From NCBI RefSeq assembly GCF_040802235.1, contig NC_133158.1:40056001-40120000 (forward strand): a stretch of DNA of 64,000 bases, read 5' to 3'. Below the pieces are notes generated by a model. That model was given only the letters and a program-made list of their open reading frames with translations, did not search any database and was not told where the DNA came from. This document shows positions 26,006 to 39,330 of the stretch, piece after piece (position 1 is the first letter of the stretch; each line of letters begins with the position of its first letter). Made by a program: the position numbers and the translations under genes. The stretch comes from Manis javanica. Taxonomy: Eukaryota; Chordata; Mammalia; Pholidota; Manidae.

Positions 26006-27036
26006 GATCCCAGGGATGTGCTCACTGTACCCGAGGGCCGCTTGCCCATGGCTTCTTCTAGGGGAGAGGCGGCAGGAGCTTGCAGACGGGCAGGCACCAA
26101 AAGCCCGTGTGATGGCAGCCAGCCCTGATCTCTACAGGTTGTGTGTCTGACCAGCCTGAGATCTCACCGTGGATGGTATCGCGACCAGCATGTGCCTTCA
26201 GGCCACAAGGCACTAAGCGCACTCGAAAAACACATTGTCCGCAGGAAGACTGCAGATTAAAGGGTGTGCATCCTCTACTCGCCAACCACGAAACTGACCA
26301 GTTTCTCCTGATCCATTTTCTGACACGTTATGTCTGCCACAGGGCTGCCTCCAGGGTCTCTTTCTGAACACTCGTGGGGGGCAGTCAGTCAGCTGCCCAG
26401 CAACAGGCTTGGGCCTGACTCCCTGACTGGCACAGTGAGGAACCTGGCAGGAAAGGCATTAGGCCCGCAGACGCACAGCGAGGCAGGTGTGCGAAATACA
26501 GCCGCAGTGGACATGCGGGACACGCAACTGTGCCACCTGCCCTGCGTTGTGGCCCTGCCCTGGCAGCTCCCAAGCCGCCTCCCCCAACACCTGCCATGGC
26601 CTGTGCCTCAGGAGCACAGGCCCCTGCCAGCCCTGGGCTGTGCCACACCTGCCTCCCACCACGGCTGCTGCACAGAACGCCAGCCGGCTGGCTGACCTGC
26701 GCGACCGGAGCCCGGGCCCCAAGCCTGGTGAACCTGACCTGAGGGGCCCCACACTGAGGGGGCGCCGAGGCCCCCTCACCTTTCCATCAGACTGCAAGGT
26801 CACCATTTCATTCCAAGGCATGGGCATTTAACTATTTCACTTCACACAAAGATTTTAACTGAGGTGTGACAAATCCCATGTGCACAGCTTGGTGGGTTCT
26901 CACGAAGTGCACATACCTGGAGCCAGCAGAGCCCACCGGCGCCCAGAAGCTCCTCCTGCCTCCACTGTCCCCTGCCTGTCCCTGTGGGAAACCATCACAC
27001 TGACCCCAGCACCGCTGACTGGTGCTGCCCACACTG

Positions 27037-27206
27037 AACACTGTGACGGGGGTGTCCTGGGGGCCCCTGGTGCTGGCGATGTTCCCTTGTGGTCACGTGA
27101 GCTGCGGCCTGCCCACCTGCCTGGGAACCCACCTCAGTGGGCTCCCTCACCTTATTTTTCTAGTACTTGGCATGTGCATGAACACTTTTTGACTGTTCAG
27201 TAACAT
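27037..27206. repeat. 168-bp local duplication, copy 2
   Basis: Direct-orientation second copy, 1.2 kb from the first, in the same ADARB1 intron. The flanks are unrelated to those of copy 1. The sequence immediately to its left (about 26840-27030) resembles an old L1 3' UTR. Confidence 0.92.
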
Positions 27207-30200
27207 GCATGCGTGTTTGACAGACACATACTGCAGGGAGGAGACTGGCTGTGTGTGTACTCAGGGCTGCACATGGCACTAAAAATACCAGGCAAACCAG
27301 GTCTGGTAGGCTTACAAATGTTTTTCTGCTTAATGTAAAAGTGTCCCAGAAAATCATAAAACAAATCATTAGATGTCTGGCAAGAAGCAGAGAATATCTA
27401 ACCAACCTGCAAACTCATTTCCCACTCAGTGCAAGAACTCACTTAAAAAAACTGGAAGATCAAACTAAATGTACAAACCAGCTCAACAAAGTTACCTTTC
27501 TCCAAAGACACCCCCTGGCTGGGGCTGTGGCCCTCAGCAAGGGGTACTCCCACGGGCCCGAGGCCATGCAGCACACTGTCGCCATCAGACAGCCCGTGCT
27601 CTTTACATGACCTCTCCTGTTTCTCCCTAATTTGAAAGGGGTAGACATATTCTCAAAGGCTTGGGGTGAGATAATACAGCTTCTAGGTTAGATTTCACCA
27701 TTTAAAAGTTAGAAACTTGAATTCTTACAATGTGCACGACAAAACCTCTCCTTTCCTATAGTTTTCACCTCATTTTGATAAAACTGTGAATCAAACAGCA
27801 AGGAAAACTTTACCACAGGGGAGCAGGCAGAGCTGCTCAGAGAACTGCCCCAAACTCCTACACGCAGCCCACCCCTGTTCCACTTCCCAAAAGAAAAGAA
27901 TCGGGAAGAGAGGCCCTAATCCATTTTTAAGAGGCTTTAACCTTCACTACACACTGATCTTGCTGAGAGACACAGATGATGTGTGTGCAAAGGGAGCAGA
28001 TGAGCGTGTTCACATGGCGTGACCACAGGAGGCTGGTGGGCGCCCTGGAGCTGGCAGGCCGACTGCCCCACGCCCTGCGCGGCCTCTCTGTCTTGGCACA
28101 GGTTCTCCTCATCTCTCGTCCCGTCACGGCAGGCACAGTGGCAGACGGGTCTCGGACACCTGCAGCGCTGGTGACACACAACCCTCCTTGGGGTCACCAC
28201 CCTGCTGCCGGCCCTGCCCTCTGGAGGCCACACACCACACGGCTGGGCAGCCTGGCCGCCCACGCGTCGGCCTGGGGTGAATGTCACACTGCCAGCAGGG
28301 AACCGCAGGGTGCTCTGTCTGTCCTGCCGCCCGAATTTGCATCCCCCTTAGGCTCTCTCAGACTTGGGCTCCACCTTCTAAGGAACCCAGAGTAAAACAT
28401 GGGGACGTTAACCATTAACCCAAATTTCCACCAGTAATAATCCCATAAAACTAGCTGGCCTGAACTCCTGGGTGTCTGTATATTGTACAAGAATCAATCT
28501 TGATGGAAGGACCATTGTCCAAAGGCCATTCCATGTTTACTGTAACTCAAACCTAAGTTCGGGGCAATGTGGAGCAACCCTGGATTCACCCCACCTAAAA
28601 TCAACCAGACAGCATGTGAAACACCAATCGTCAGACCCTGGACACTGGCCAGGAAGGACAGTGACTCCTAAGAGGCAGGAAACAAATGAGGTGAGGCTGA
28701 GCACCCCGGGAGACTGCCTTGGGGAGGCTCCGGGCAGCAGGGGTTCCTGGGCACATAGGCAGAGCCTGCACACTCCTTGAGCTGCATTCAGGAAGGCTGA
28801 GGTGCAGAGCCCACAGGACAGAAGAGCCCAGGCAAGAGGCTGCAGAGGGGACCCGGGAGCTTCCAGCGGGGACTGACCAGAGCACGCACTGCTCGAGGCC
28901 ACGAAGACCCACCTGGAAGGCTGAAGGAACACGCACAACACTCACACGGAACAGAGAGAGACAGAAAGGTCTGTAAAGGTATGAAAAGTTTAGGCACAAA
29001 CTACCAGGGATGAAGGCTACAATATCTGAGGCTAAAATACACTTGACAGGATCAATCACAAAATAGAAACTGTAGGAGAAAGACCAGTGATTTAAAGATA
29101 CAATCACAGAAACTATCAAAGTGAAACACAGACAAAAAAGAGATTGGAAACCACCCAGAAAATGCATGAGTTGTCAGTAAATCTATGCAGCCTGATATAC
29201 ATGTGATGGGGGCTTCCTGAAGGAGAGCGGGGAGGAGAAGGTAGAAAATACGAACAGAATTCCCCAAATGTAATGGAACCAATAAACCCACAGATCTAAG
29301 AATCTCAATGAATCCCACACACAAGAAATGTGCAGAAAATGACACCAAAGAACATTGTGACAAACTGCTCCACCCCAGGATAAAGAGATCTTAGGCACAG
29401 AGGGGAACAGACATGTCACATATGGAGGGAGAAGCGCAGGTGCAGCAGGGTCCTTGGTGGAAACGATGCAAACAAGACAGCAGGGGAGCGATCTTCAAAG
29501 CGCCAAAAAGAAAAGAAAGCCTTGCCACTGCAGCAAAAATATATTTGCCCAAAAATGTATATTTCAAAAATGAATGCAAAATAGACTTTTTCAGACACAC
29601 CAAAGCTGAAAGAATTCATCATCTGAAGACTTGAACTACAAGGAATATAAAAGGACGTCCTTCAGGCACAAAATGGTACCAGATGGAAATGGGGATTCAC
29701 ACAAAGGAATGAAGAACACCAGAAATGGTGAGTCTTTAAAAGAAGCTAACTAACTGTTGTAACAAAAATTGTAGTGTGGGTTTTTCACATATGCAAAAGT
29801 TAAATGTATGACAATAACTCAAAGGCCAGGAAAGGAATGAAAATATATATAGTAAGATTCTCAGACTATCCAAGGTGATATTAATTAAGAATTTACACTA
29901 CAAACCCTAAAATAACCACTGAATTAATGGAACAAAAAGAGCTAAAAAGTCAAGGAGTTAAAATGGAATCTTAAAACATACTCAATTAATGCAAAAGCGT
30001 AAGAAAAGGAGGAAAAGGGAACAGAAAACAGGACAAATGTACAATAAGTACCAAGATGATCAATTTACACCCAATCTTAATGATAGTCACAATAAAGGTA
30101 AATGTTCTAAGAACCCCAATGAAAAAGGCAGAGATTGTTGACTGGGGTGGGGAGACAAAAGCAAGACCAAATATATGCTGCCTACAAGAAATGTACTTTA

Positions 30201-31555
30201 AATGTAAAGTAATATATAATAGTTTAAAATAAAACGATGGAAAAAGATACCCTGTTATCACTAATCAAAAGAAAGCAGGAGAGGGTCTATTCATGCCAAA
30301 GCAGATTTCAGGATGAAGAATATTACCAGAGATAAAGAAGGTAATTTCATACTGATATAGGAGGTTAATTTATGAAGCGGAACCCACAAACCTAAATTTT
30401 TGCACACCTAATCACAGAGCTGCAAAATATATGAGGTAAAAACTTTAAGATGTCAGAAGAAATAGACAAAAGCACAAATATAGTCAAGAGATGTTTAAAT
30501 ATCCCTCTCTCAGTAACTGGTAGACCAAGTGGAAAAGGACCTAAGTGACACACAACACAAGAATCAACCTGCTCACCGACATAATGCACTACTCCACCCA
30601 ACAAGAGCAGACACACATTCCTCTCAAGTTTTCAGGGAGTATTTCTAAAGATCACATCCTGGTCTGAAAACAAGCCTCAAGTCATAAAAAAAGGAAACTA
30701 AATTAGAAATCAACAGTAGATCTCTGTAAAATCCCCTAATTTGTACAACTAAATAGCAGACTTCTAAATAACCAATGGGATAAAGTCTTTTGAGATGAGT
30801 AAAAATGAACACAACATAACAAAATTTTTGAAATGCTGCAAAAACAGTAAAAATCTCAAAAAAAAGACCTTAGCACCTTAAAAAAAAACTAGAAAAAGAA
30901 GAGCAACTGAAAGATAAAACTAGCAGGAAAAAAGAATTAATAAAGATCAGAGCAGAAATTGTTATAAAAAAGAAAAATCAATGAAAGCAAAAGGTGATTC
31001 TTAGAGAAAAATCCATAAAATTGATAAGCCCCTAGCTAGGATGATGAGGAAGGAGAAGACATACCCCCAATATAAGGGCTTAAAGAAGTGACATTACAGA
31101 GACCCCAAGATATTAATGGATAATAAAGGAATCTTATAAATACCTTTACATCAATAAATTCAACAATGTAAATGAAATAGAAAACTTCCCTGAAAGACAT
31201 GAATTACCAAAGCTGACCAAAGGAAAATAGATAACACAAATAAACCTATATCTATTCTGTTACAGAAACTGAATTTGTAGATACTTTGCTGTAAAGAAAA
31301 CTTGAGGCCAGATGGATTTGCTGGTGAGTTCTACCAAATGTTTAAGGAAAAACTGATATCAAATCTAAACAAATTCCTTCAGAAAATAGAAGAGGAAGAA
31401 ATGCCTCTCAAATCATTTTATGAGGGCAGCATTACTCTCATCCAAAACCTAACAAAAATTAAATAAATATACAGACCAATATCCTTACAGACCAATATAC
31501 ACAGGTGCCAAAGCTCTACACAAAATTTTAGCAAATTGAGTCCAGCAGTATGTAA

Positions 31556-31598
31556 ATCATCATCATCATCATCATTATCATTATCATCATCCTCATAC
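31556..31598 (+). repeat. (ATC)n trinucleotide microsatellite
   Basis: ATCATCATC repeats with ATT and CTC interruptions, inside the old L1. Confidence 0.9.
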
Positions 31599-31640
31599 AA
31601 GGTTTATCCCAGGAATGCAAGGTTGGTTTAATGCTCAAAG

Positions 31641-31653
31641 AAATCAGTGTTGC
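31641..31653 (+). repeat. Target-site duplication, left copy
   Basis: AAATCAGTGTTGC, identical to 37059-37071. The two copies bracket the L1 at 31654-37058. Confidence 0.9.
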
Positions 31654-32619
31654 AAGTGGGTTAAACAAGATGGCAGCATGAGAAATGAGGCAGAAACCTC
31701 CTCCCAAAACCACATATAACACAAAAATACAGCAAATACAACTAATAGTGAAAGAGCAACCTGAAAGACTGCAACAGACAGCCTACATCTAGGGAAAACA
31801 GACCTCACAGAAAAGGGTAAAGCAGCAAAGCCAAGCCCTCACCCCACCCAAACTCAATGGCAGGAAGAAGAGAAACAGAGCAGGGAGGGATAGAAACCCA
31901 GTACTGCAAAACACCCACGCCTAGAGATCTTCACAGGGAGCACGAATCCACATTGCATGGTTCTCTGTGGTGATTAGAAGGGTTGGAAAGCAAAGAGAGG
32001 CAGAATACTTGGAGAGACTGAGATTCCAGCTGTTTCTGGAGACAGGTACCCACAACTGACCACTCCTGGACAAAAGAAAGGTGGATGCTTTGAAAGACTT
32101 TCCAACAGCGAGAGGGCTGCTAAAGGGGCAAGGATTACACAGAGCTTACTGCTCAGGAGAAAGGACATGTGGACAAAATTTTCCTGACATATTCAGCCCA
32201 GCAGGTTGGGAACTTTCAGGAGCTCTAGGTGCTCCATCCCCCTGGCTGGCAATGCAGCACTGAGGCTCCCCAATGTACTACACAGACTGCCACTCTTTTC
32301 TCCTGGCCAGCACTGGCTCGCAAACCTGCTGTCCCCACCATCGCACCAGACCAGCCAGAGAGTGGCCCAGCCTACAGAAGGTACAAGGGCACAGCACAGA
32401 AGCTCCTCCCTGCACACTCAGCCCACTGGCCTGGCAGCGAAGGCAGGCACTGCAGCCAGGAAGCAGGAAAGAGCTCTTTACTCCATGAAAGCACCAGCAC
32501 CACTTGCCTGAGATCCCCGCCAGTGCTCTAGGAGCTGGGAAGCTCCAGAGAGTACAGCTTCTGGGCACTAGAGGGTACAGCCTACACAAAGTTATTATTC
32601 CATATTATTCATTACAAAT

Positions 32620-33530
32620 ACGAAATGGCAAAAGAACCTGGTACACACCAATATCCCTCAAACACCAGAAAGAGGGCCAAGTGAAACTGAAATCAACAAT
32701 CTTCCGAATAAAGATTTCAAAATAAAAATCATAAACATGCTCATGGAGCTACAGAAAAATATTCAAGATCTCAGGGAAGACTTCAAGAAAGAGATAGAAA
32801 TGTTGAAAAATACAGTATCTGAATGGAAACATACAATGGAGGAATTGAAAAGCAGATTAGATGACATAGAGGAGACAGTAAATGAAATAGAAATTAGAGA
32901 ACAGGAATACAAAGAAGCTGAGGCACAGAGAATAAAGGTTCTCTAGGAATGAAAGAATATCAAGAGAACTGTGTGACCAATCCAAACAGAACAATATTCG
33001 CACTATTGGGGTACCAGAAGAAGAAGAGAGAAAAAGGGATAGAAAATCTCTTTGAGGAAATAATTGCTGAAAATTTCCCCAATCTGGGGAAGGAATAGTC
33101 TCTCAGGACATGGAAGTACACAGATCTCCCAACATAAGGGACCCAAGGAAGACAATACCAAGATATAAAATAATTAAAATGGCAAAGATCAAGGATAAGG
33201 ACAGAGTAGTAAAAGCAGCCAGAGATAGAAAAAAGATCACATACAAAGTGAAACCAATCAGGCTATCATCAGACATCTCGGCACAAACCTTACAGGCTAG
33301 AAGGGAGTAGCATGATATATTTAATGAAATGAAACAGAAGGGCCTCAAACCAAGAATACTTTATCCGGCAAGATTATCACTTAAATTTGGAGCAGGCACT
33401 AAAAAATCTCCACATAAGCAAAAGTTGAAGAAATTTACCTCCCACAAACCATCTCTACAGTGTATTTTGGAGGTACTGCTACAGATGGAAGTGCTCCTAA
33501 GGCTAAATAGCTGTCATCAGAGAAAATAAA
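32620..33530 (+). pseudogene. L1 ORF1 remnant in nested element
   Basis: Three frame pieces. 32737-32946 is a heptad-rich coiled coil (LREDFKKEIEMLKNTVSEW) ending at a premature stop. 33110-33310 is the RNA-recognition region (KIIKMAKIKDKDRVVKAARD). 33329-33529 is the C-terminal domain (LKPRILYPARLSLKFG). Stops and a frameshift separate them. In intact L1 this is the trimeric RNA-binding protein. Confidence 0.85.
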
Positions 33531-33786
33531 ACTATAGTAAAGGAAGCAGACCAATTAATTACTAAGCAAATTTTAATTAAATCAAAATTAAATCAACTAC
33601 TCACAAAGTCAGTCAAAGGATACATAAAGAGTACAGAATATGACAACTAATATATAAAGAGTGGAGGAGGAAGAAAAAGAAGGGAAGAAAAAAAGAACCT
33701 TTAGATTGTGTTTGAAATAGTATAATAAGCGAGTTAAAGTTAGACTGTTAGATACTAAAGAAGCTGCCCTTGAGCCTTTAGTAACC

Positions 33787-36690
33787 ATGAATCTAAAGCC
33801 TGCAATGGCAATAAGTACATATCTATCAATAATCACCCTAAATATAAATGGACTGAATGCACCAATCAAAAGACATAGAATCATTGAATGGATAACAAAA
33901 CAAGACCCATCTATATGCTGCCTACAAGAGACTCACTTCAAACCCAAAGACATACACAGACTAAAAGTGAAGGGATGGAAAAAGATATTACATTATTGAA
34001 ATAGAAAAAGAAGGACAAATGATGCCCAAACTCAGTAGAAGGAGGGACATAATAAAGATCAGAGCAGAAATAAATAAAATTGAGAAGAATGAAATAATAG
34101 AAAGAATCAACGAAACCAGGAGCTGGTTCTTTGAGAAAAAAAAAACAAAATAGATAAACCCCTAATTAGACTTATCAAGAAAATAAGAGAGTGTACACAC
34201 ATAAACAGAATCAGAAATGAGAAAGGAAAAACCACTACACACCACAGAAATACAAAGAGAATACTATGAAAAATTACATGCTAACAAATTGGATAACCTA
34301 GAAGAAATGGAGAAATTTATAGAAAAATACAACCTTCCAAGACTGACCCAGGAAGAAACAGAAAATCTGAACAGACCAATTACCAGCAATGAACTTGAAT
34401 TGGTAATCAAAAACTACCTAACAACAAAACCCTGGGACAAGATGGCTTCACCATTCTATTTTACATTTAGAGAATACCTAATATTTAGAGAAGACCTAAT
34501 ACCCATCCTCCTTAAAGTTTTCCAAAAAGTAGAAGAGGAGGGAATACTTCCAAACTCATTCTATGAGGCCAGCATCACTCTAATACCAAAACCAGGTAAA
34601 GACACCACAAAGAAAGAAAAAGACAGACCAATATCCCTGATGAACATAGATGCAAAAATACACAACAAAATATTAGCAAACTGAAATAAAAATACATCTG
34701 AAAGATCATCCATCATGATCAATTGGGATTTATTCCAGGGATGTAAAGATGGTACAATATTAGAAAATCCATCAACATCATACACCACATCAACAAAAAG
34801 AAGGACAAAAACCAAATGATAATCTCCATAGATGCCGAAAAAACATCCGACAAAATACATTCATGATAAAAACTGTCAACAAAATGGGTATAGAGGGCAA
34901 GTACCTCAACATAATAAAGGCCATATATGACAAACACACAGCCAACATCATACTTAACAGTGAAAAGCTGAAAGCTTTTCCTCTAAGATCAGGAACAAGA
35001 CAAGGATGCCCACTCTCCCCATTTTTATTCAACAGTTCTGGAGGTCCTTGCCATGGCAATCAGACAACACAAAGAAATAAAAGGCATCCAGATTGGTAAG
35101 GAAGAAGTTAAGCTGTCCCGGTTTGCAGATGATATGACTCTGTACATAAAAAACCCTAAAGAATCCACTCCAAAACTACTAGATCTAATATCTGAATTCA
35201 GCAAAGTTGCAGGATACAACATAGAAATCTGTTGCACTCCTATACAATAACAATCAACTACCAGAAAGAGAAATCAGGAAAACAATTCCACTCACAATTG
35301 CATCAAAAAGAATACAATACCAAGGAATAAACATAACCAAGGAAGTGAACGACCTATACCTTGAAAACTACAAGACACTCATGAGAGAAATTAAAGAAGA
35401 TACCAATAAATGGAAATACATCTGCTCATGGATAGGAAGAATATTGTCAAAATGGCCATCCTGCCTAAAGCAATCTATAAATTCAATGCAATCCCTATAA
35501 AAATACCAACAGTATTCTTCAATGAACTAGAACAAATAGTTCTAAAATTCATATGGAATCACAAAAGGCCCCAAATAGCCAAAGCTATCCAGAGAAGGAA
35601 GAATAAAGCAGGGGGGGATCTTGCTTCCCAACTTCAAACTCTACTACAAAGCCACAGTAATCAAGATAATTTGGTACTGGCACAAGAACAGACCCACAAC
35701 CAGTGGAATAGAATAGAGAGCCCAGATATAAACCCAAGCATACATGGCCAGTTAATATATGATATAGGAGCCACGGATATACAATGGAGAAATGACAGCC
35801 TCTTCAACAACTAGTGTTGGTAAAACTGGACAACTACATGTAAGAGAGTGAAACTGGATCATTGTCTGACCCCATACACAAAAGTAAACTTGAAATGAAT
35901 CAAAGACCTGAATGTAAGTCATGAAACCATGCAACTCTTAGAATAAAATAGGCCAAAATCTCTTGAATACAAATATGAGCAATTTTTTTCTGGACACATC
36001 TCCTTGGGTAAGGGAAACAAAAGCAAAAATGAACAAATGGGACTACATCAAACTAAAAAGCTTCTGTACAGCAAAGGACACCATCAGTAGAACAAAAAGG
36101 CATCCTATAGTATGGGAGAATATATTTGTAAACGATATATCTGACAAGGGGTTAACATTCAAAATATATAAAGAACTCACGTGCCTCAACACCCAAAAGC
36201 AAATAACCCTATTAAAAAATGGGCAGAGGATCTCAACAGACACTTCTCCAAAGAAGAAATGCAGATGGCCAATAGGCACATGAAAAGATGCTCCACATTG
36301 CTAATGTGGAGAAAGGGGAACCCTCCTACACTGTTGGTGGGACTGTAAACTAGTTCAACCATTGTGGAAAACAATATGGAGTGTCCTCAAAAAACTAAAA
36401 ATAGAAATACCATTTGACCTGGAAATTCCACTTCTAGAAATTTACCTGAAGAAAACAAGATCCCAGATTCAAAAAGACATATGCACCTCTATGTTTATTG
36501 CAGCACTATTTACAATAGCCAAGATACAGAAGGAACCTAAGTGTCCATCAGTAGATGAATGGATAAAGAAGATGTGGTACAATACACAATGGAATACTAT
36601 TCATCATAAGAAGAAAACAAATCCTACCATTTGCAACAACATGGGTAGAGCTAGAGAGTATTACGCTCAGTGAAAGAAGCCAGGCAGAGA
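33787..36690 (+). pseudogene. L1 ORF2 remnant lacking most of the endonuclease
   Basis: Starts with the endonuclease N-terminus (LSIITLNINGLNAPIKRHRI, then CCLQETHF) and stops at 33997-33999. The next homologous piece (34060 on) lies after the endonuclease core and its SDH motif, so that core is deleted. The reverse transcriptase follows in pieces: 34217-34684, 34863-35099 and 35053-35250 with FADD at 35122-35133. The C-terminal pieces are 35410-35814, 35963-36283 and 36362-36673. Several frame changes. Confidence 0.88.
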
Positions 36691-37058
36691 AAGACAAGTA
36701 CCAAATTATTTTACTTATTTGTGGAGCATAAGAACAAAGCAAAACTGAAGGAACAAAACAGCAGCAGACTCACAGACTCCAAGAAGGGACTAGTGGTTAC
36801 CAAAGGGGAAGGGCAGAGAAGGGCAGGAAGGGGCATTATGATCAGCACACATAATGTAGGGGGGTCACTGGGAGGCAGTACAGCACAGAGAAGACTAGTG
36901 ACTCTATAGCATCTTACTATGCTGATGGACAGTGACTGTAATGGGGTACGTGGGGGGGAACTTGATAATATGGGTGAATGTAATAACCACAATGTTGCTC
37001 ATGTGAAACCTTTATAACATTCTATATCAATGATACTTTAATTAAAAAAAGTGGAAAA

Positions 37059-37071
37059 AAATCAGTGTTGC
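37059..37071 (+). repeat. Target-site duplication, right copy
   Basis: AAATCAGTGTTGC directly after the A-rich tail of the nested L1; exact match to 31641-31653. Confidence 0.9.
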
Positions 37072-37300
37072 CATATCAACAAACTAAAGAAAGAACCAAA
37101 TGATCATCTCAATAGAGAACACATGACGATGTTCAACATTCACTCTTGACTAAAAACCCTCAGCATACTAGGACTAAAAAGGAAGTCCCTCAAACTGATA
37201 AAGGCATTTATGAAAAAACCTGCAGTTACTAACAACATACCCAATGGTGACACAGTGTATCATTCACAGCAGTAAATCTCTTATTGTTCTTTCAAATCAA
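37059..37300 (+). mobile_element. Old L1, right part
   Basis: Continues the reverse transcriptase text of the old L1 exactly where it broke at 31653 (CATATCAACAAACTAAAG, then ATGATCATCTCAATAGA). Similarity fades at about 37300. Confidence 0.75.
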
Positions 37301-39330
37301 CACTTCGTAGCTGCATCCATGGATTTTAACCTCCAGTTTCCTGAATTGTTCATTGCCTCCCTGTCTCCTTCCCACTTTCTTTCTGTCTTGTATTTTTTTC
37401 TTCTTCCTCTATTTCCTACTTAGCTCTCCTGTAGTTTTCCGTCCCACTTCTGGTCCAAATGTTAAACTCATTTGTTCTCATTCATTCATTCATTCATTCA
37501 AGGCGTGACTCTGCCATGTGTGACTGAGGCTCCATGTCATCATTTCTGACATGTGGATCCTAAGAACCCAGTTTAAGTTCTGGTTTCTTCTCTGAGAATT
37601 ACTGGAGAGTTTAACTTCCACGTGGCCAAGGTGTTTTGCTTTTCACTTTATCCCCTTCTGGATAATTTTCGGTTTTAGTGCCCTGCAGTCAGTAATAGAA
37701 CAGAAGTAACCTGTACACTTCCTGAGTTTGGATTCAATCACTCAAGACAGTGGCCGCAGGATGGCCACAGAGCTGAGAGGTGTGATGGCCTCGAGAGAAA
37801 AGCACGGTGCTGTCATCAAGGCTGGGCTGCACGAGGAGCCCGCTCCAAGCATCACCTTCAGAGGGATCCTCTGTCCCATCCCCCACCATCTGCTCAACAT
37901 CTTACCTGCTTAGCCAGGGTGCAGCCGGCCGTGGGAACCCCAGCCCACAGGGGGAGAGGTGAGACGGGATGTCCCAGCTAGTCAGTGAGGCAGGAAAGAG
38001 CAGGAGACTCTTCACGGCTCCACCTCTGCTCTGCTCAGGCCCTCGGGGGGTTGAAGAATGCCCACCGACACTGGAGAGGGCCATCAACTCTACCCTGGCC
38101 TCCAGTTACAACACTAATGTCGTCTGGAGATGCCCAGAATCATGCTTGATTTGGGTACCTGTGGCCAGGCCAGCTGATGTGGAGCAGACCATCACACCAC
38201 CTCCGTTTGGTCTGCTTTATACCTGCACTGTTCCTTTCCTGAATAGTTTTTGGGTTTCCTGGAATTTCCGTTTTCCTCTACTGTTGTTCACAAAAGCAGC
38301 ATTTACTTTCACCCTGTCATAAAGACCATTCAGCTTCTCAGGCTATTTGTGGAAATACATTCACCTTCTTCTGAAGAACATCCCTTTCAGAGCCTCTGAT
38401 GTGGCTCTAACTGGGGACTGTTACTTTCTAGGCTTGCAGCCGAGTTATTCTCTTCATAGTATTCTTGCATTTGCAAAGTATTCTTTCTCAGATCCCATGT
38501 TTTTCTTTCTTAGATGTCTTTTTCATTTCACTAGGTGTTCCTCGTATTTCTTTTTTTTCCAGAAATATACATTGGCCAAAAATTCTCTGAGTCCTTGGGT
38601 ATCTGAAAATTGTCAGTTTGTCCTAATGCTTGATTAATAATACTTGGTTGGATAGGAAATTCTACTACTAATATAGTCTTTCTCAGAATTGGAAGGTTCA
38701 TTTCATCACTCAGCTCTGGCTTCCAGTATCCCTGCCGTGTGTTACATGAAGCTGATACTGTAGTTCATTTAGAAGCCTCTAATATCTTCTCTTCACCTTC
38801 AGTGCTCTGAAATGTCTAAGGATGTTCCAGGAAGGGTTTTTCAGTACCCAGCGCATCCTTTCCATTTTGATACTCACAGTTTGCTTCAGAACAGAAATTT
38901 TCTTCTGTTTTTTTCTCTGCTCTATTTTCTGTTTCTGAAATGCTACTAGATGTTGGGCCTTTGGGATTAACTTTCCGTATCTCCCCATTCCATTCACTCC
39001 AGGTCATCTGAGATGGGTTCGACTTACATTCCCTTCTCCCCTCACGAGAACATAAGCTCCCAACACCCAGAACAGCATCTGCAACACACTCAAATATATT
39101 TGTTAATTAAATATTTTCTAAACCTTCAAATGAATTTCTGATTTCCACACTTATTAAATACATGTATTAATGAGGTTTATTATTTAAATTCTCTTCTAGT
39201 TTTTGAATTATTTTTATTTTCTCTCGGTTCCATTTTCTCACATAGATAATCCTCTTTTGTGCTGTTTATTTTCCTCAAAAGTTTGATAATGGCTATTCAT
39301 TCATTGTTGTGAACAGAAGTCTCAGTTCAT
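37301..39330. other. AT-rich, probably repeat-derived sequence, family not assigned
   Basis: Contains phrases such as GGCCAAAAATTCTCTGAGTC and TTGATTAATAATACTTGGTT that recall an old interspersed repeat in minus orientation. I could not assign it. No intact frame. Confidence 0.35.
37478..37500 (+). repeat. (TCAT)n tetranucleotide repeat
   Basis: Five to six uninterrupted TCAT units. Confidence 0.9.

Larger units (their letters stand above)
28930..31653 (+). mobile_element. Old L1, left part (host of a later L1 insertion)
   Basis: Diverged plus-strand L1. ORF1-like sequence lies at about 29000-29640. ORF2 endonuclease-like sequence follows (the TATGCTGCCTACAAGAAATG block at about 30175). Reverse transcriptase sequence runs up to GGTTTATCCCAGGAATGCAA (31601-31620). 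Many stops. It resumes at 37059 after the inserted element. An ATC/ATT trinucleotide repeat lies at about 31556-31598. Confidence 0.8.
31654..37058 (+). mobile_element. L1 with both ends preserved, nested in an older L1
   Basis: About 5.4 kb on the plus strand, from AAACAAGATGGCAGCATGAG at the 5' end to an A-rich tail before the right duplication. Order: 5' UTR (31654-32620), ORF1 remnant (about 32620-33530), spacer, ORF2 remnant (33787-36690), 3' UTR (to 37040). Compared with the L1 at 11020-17430 it lacks about 0.75 kb of the ORF2 endonuclease region, at about 34000. The 13-bp duplication at both ends shows a complete insertion by target-primed reverse transcription. It is no longer coding-competent. 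Confidence 0.93.

Noticed and set aside
31418..31600. Minus-strand frame with an Asp-rich run
   Set aside because: The Asp run is the translation of the ATC trinucleotide microsatellite inside an old L1.
37301..39330. Possible separate gene in an AT-rich stretch with frames of 60-117 codons
   Set aside because: The phrases look like old interspersed repeat and the frames are short and uncoordinated.
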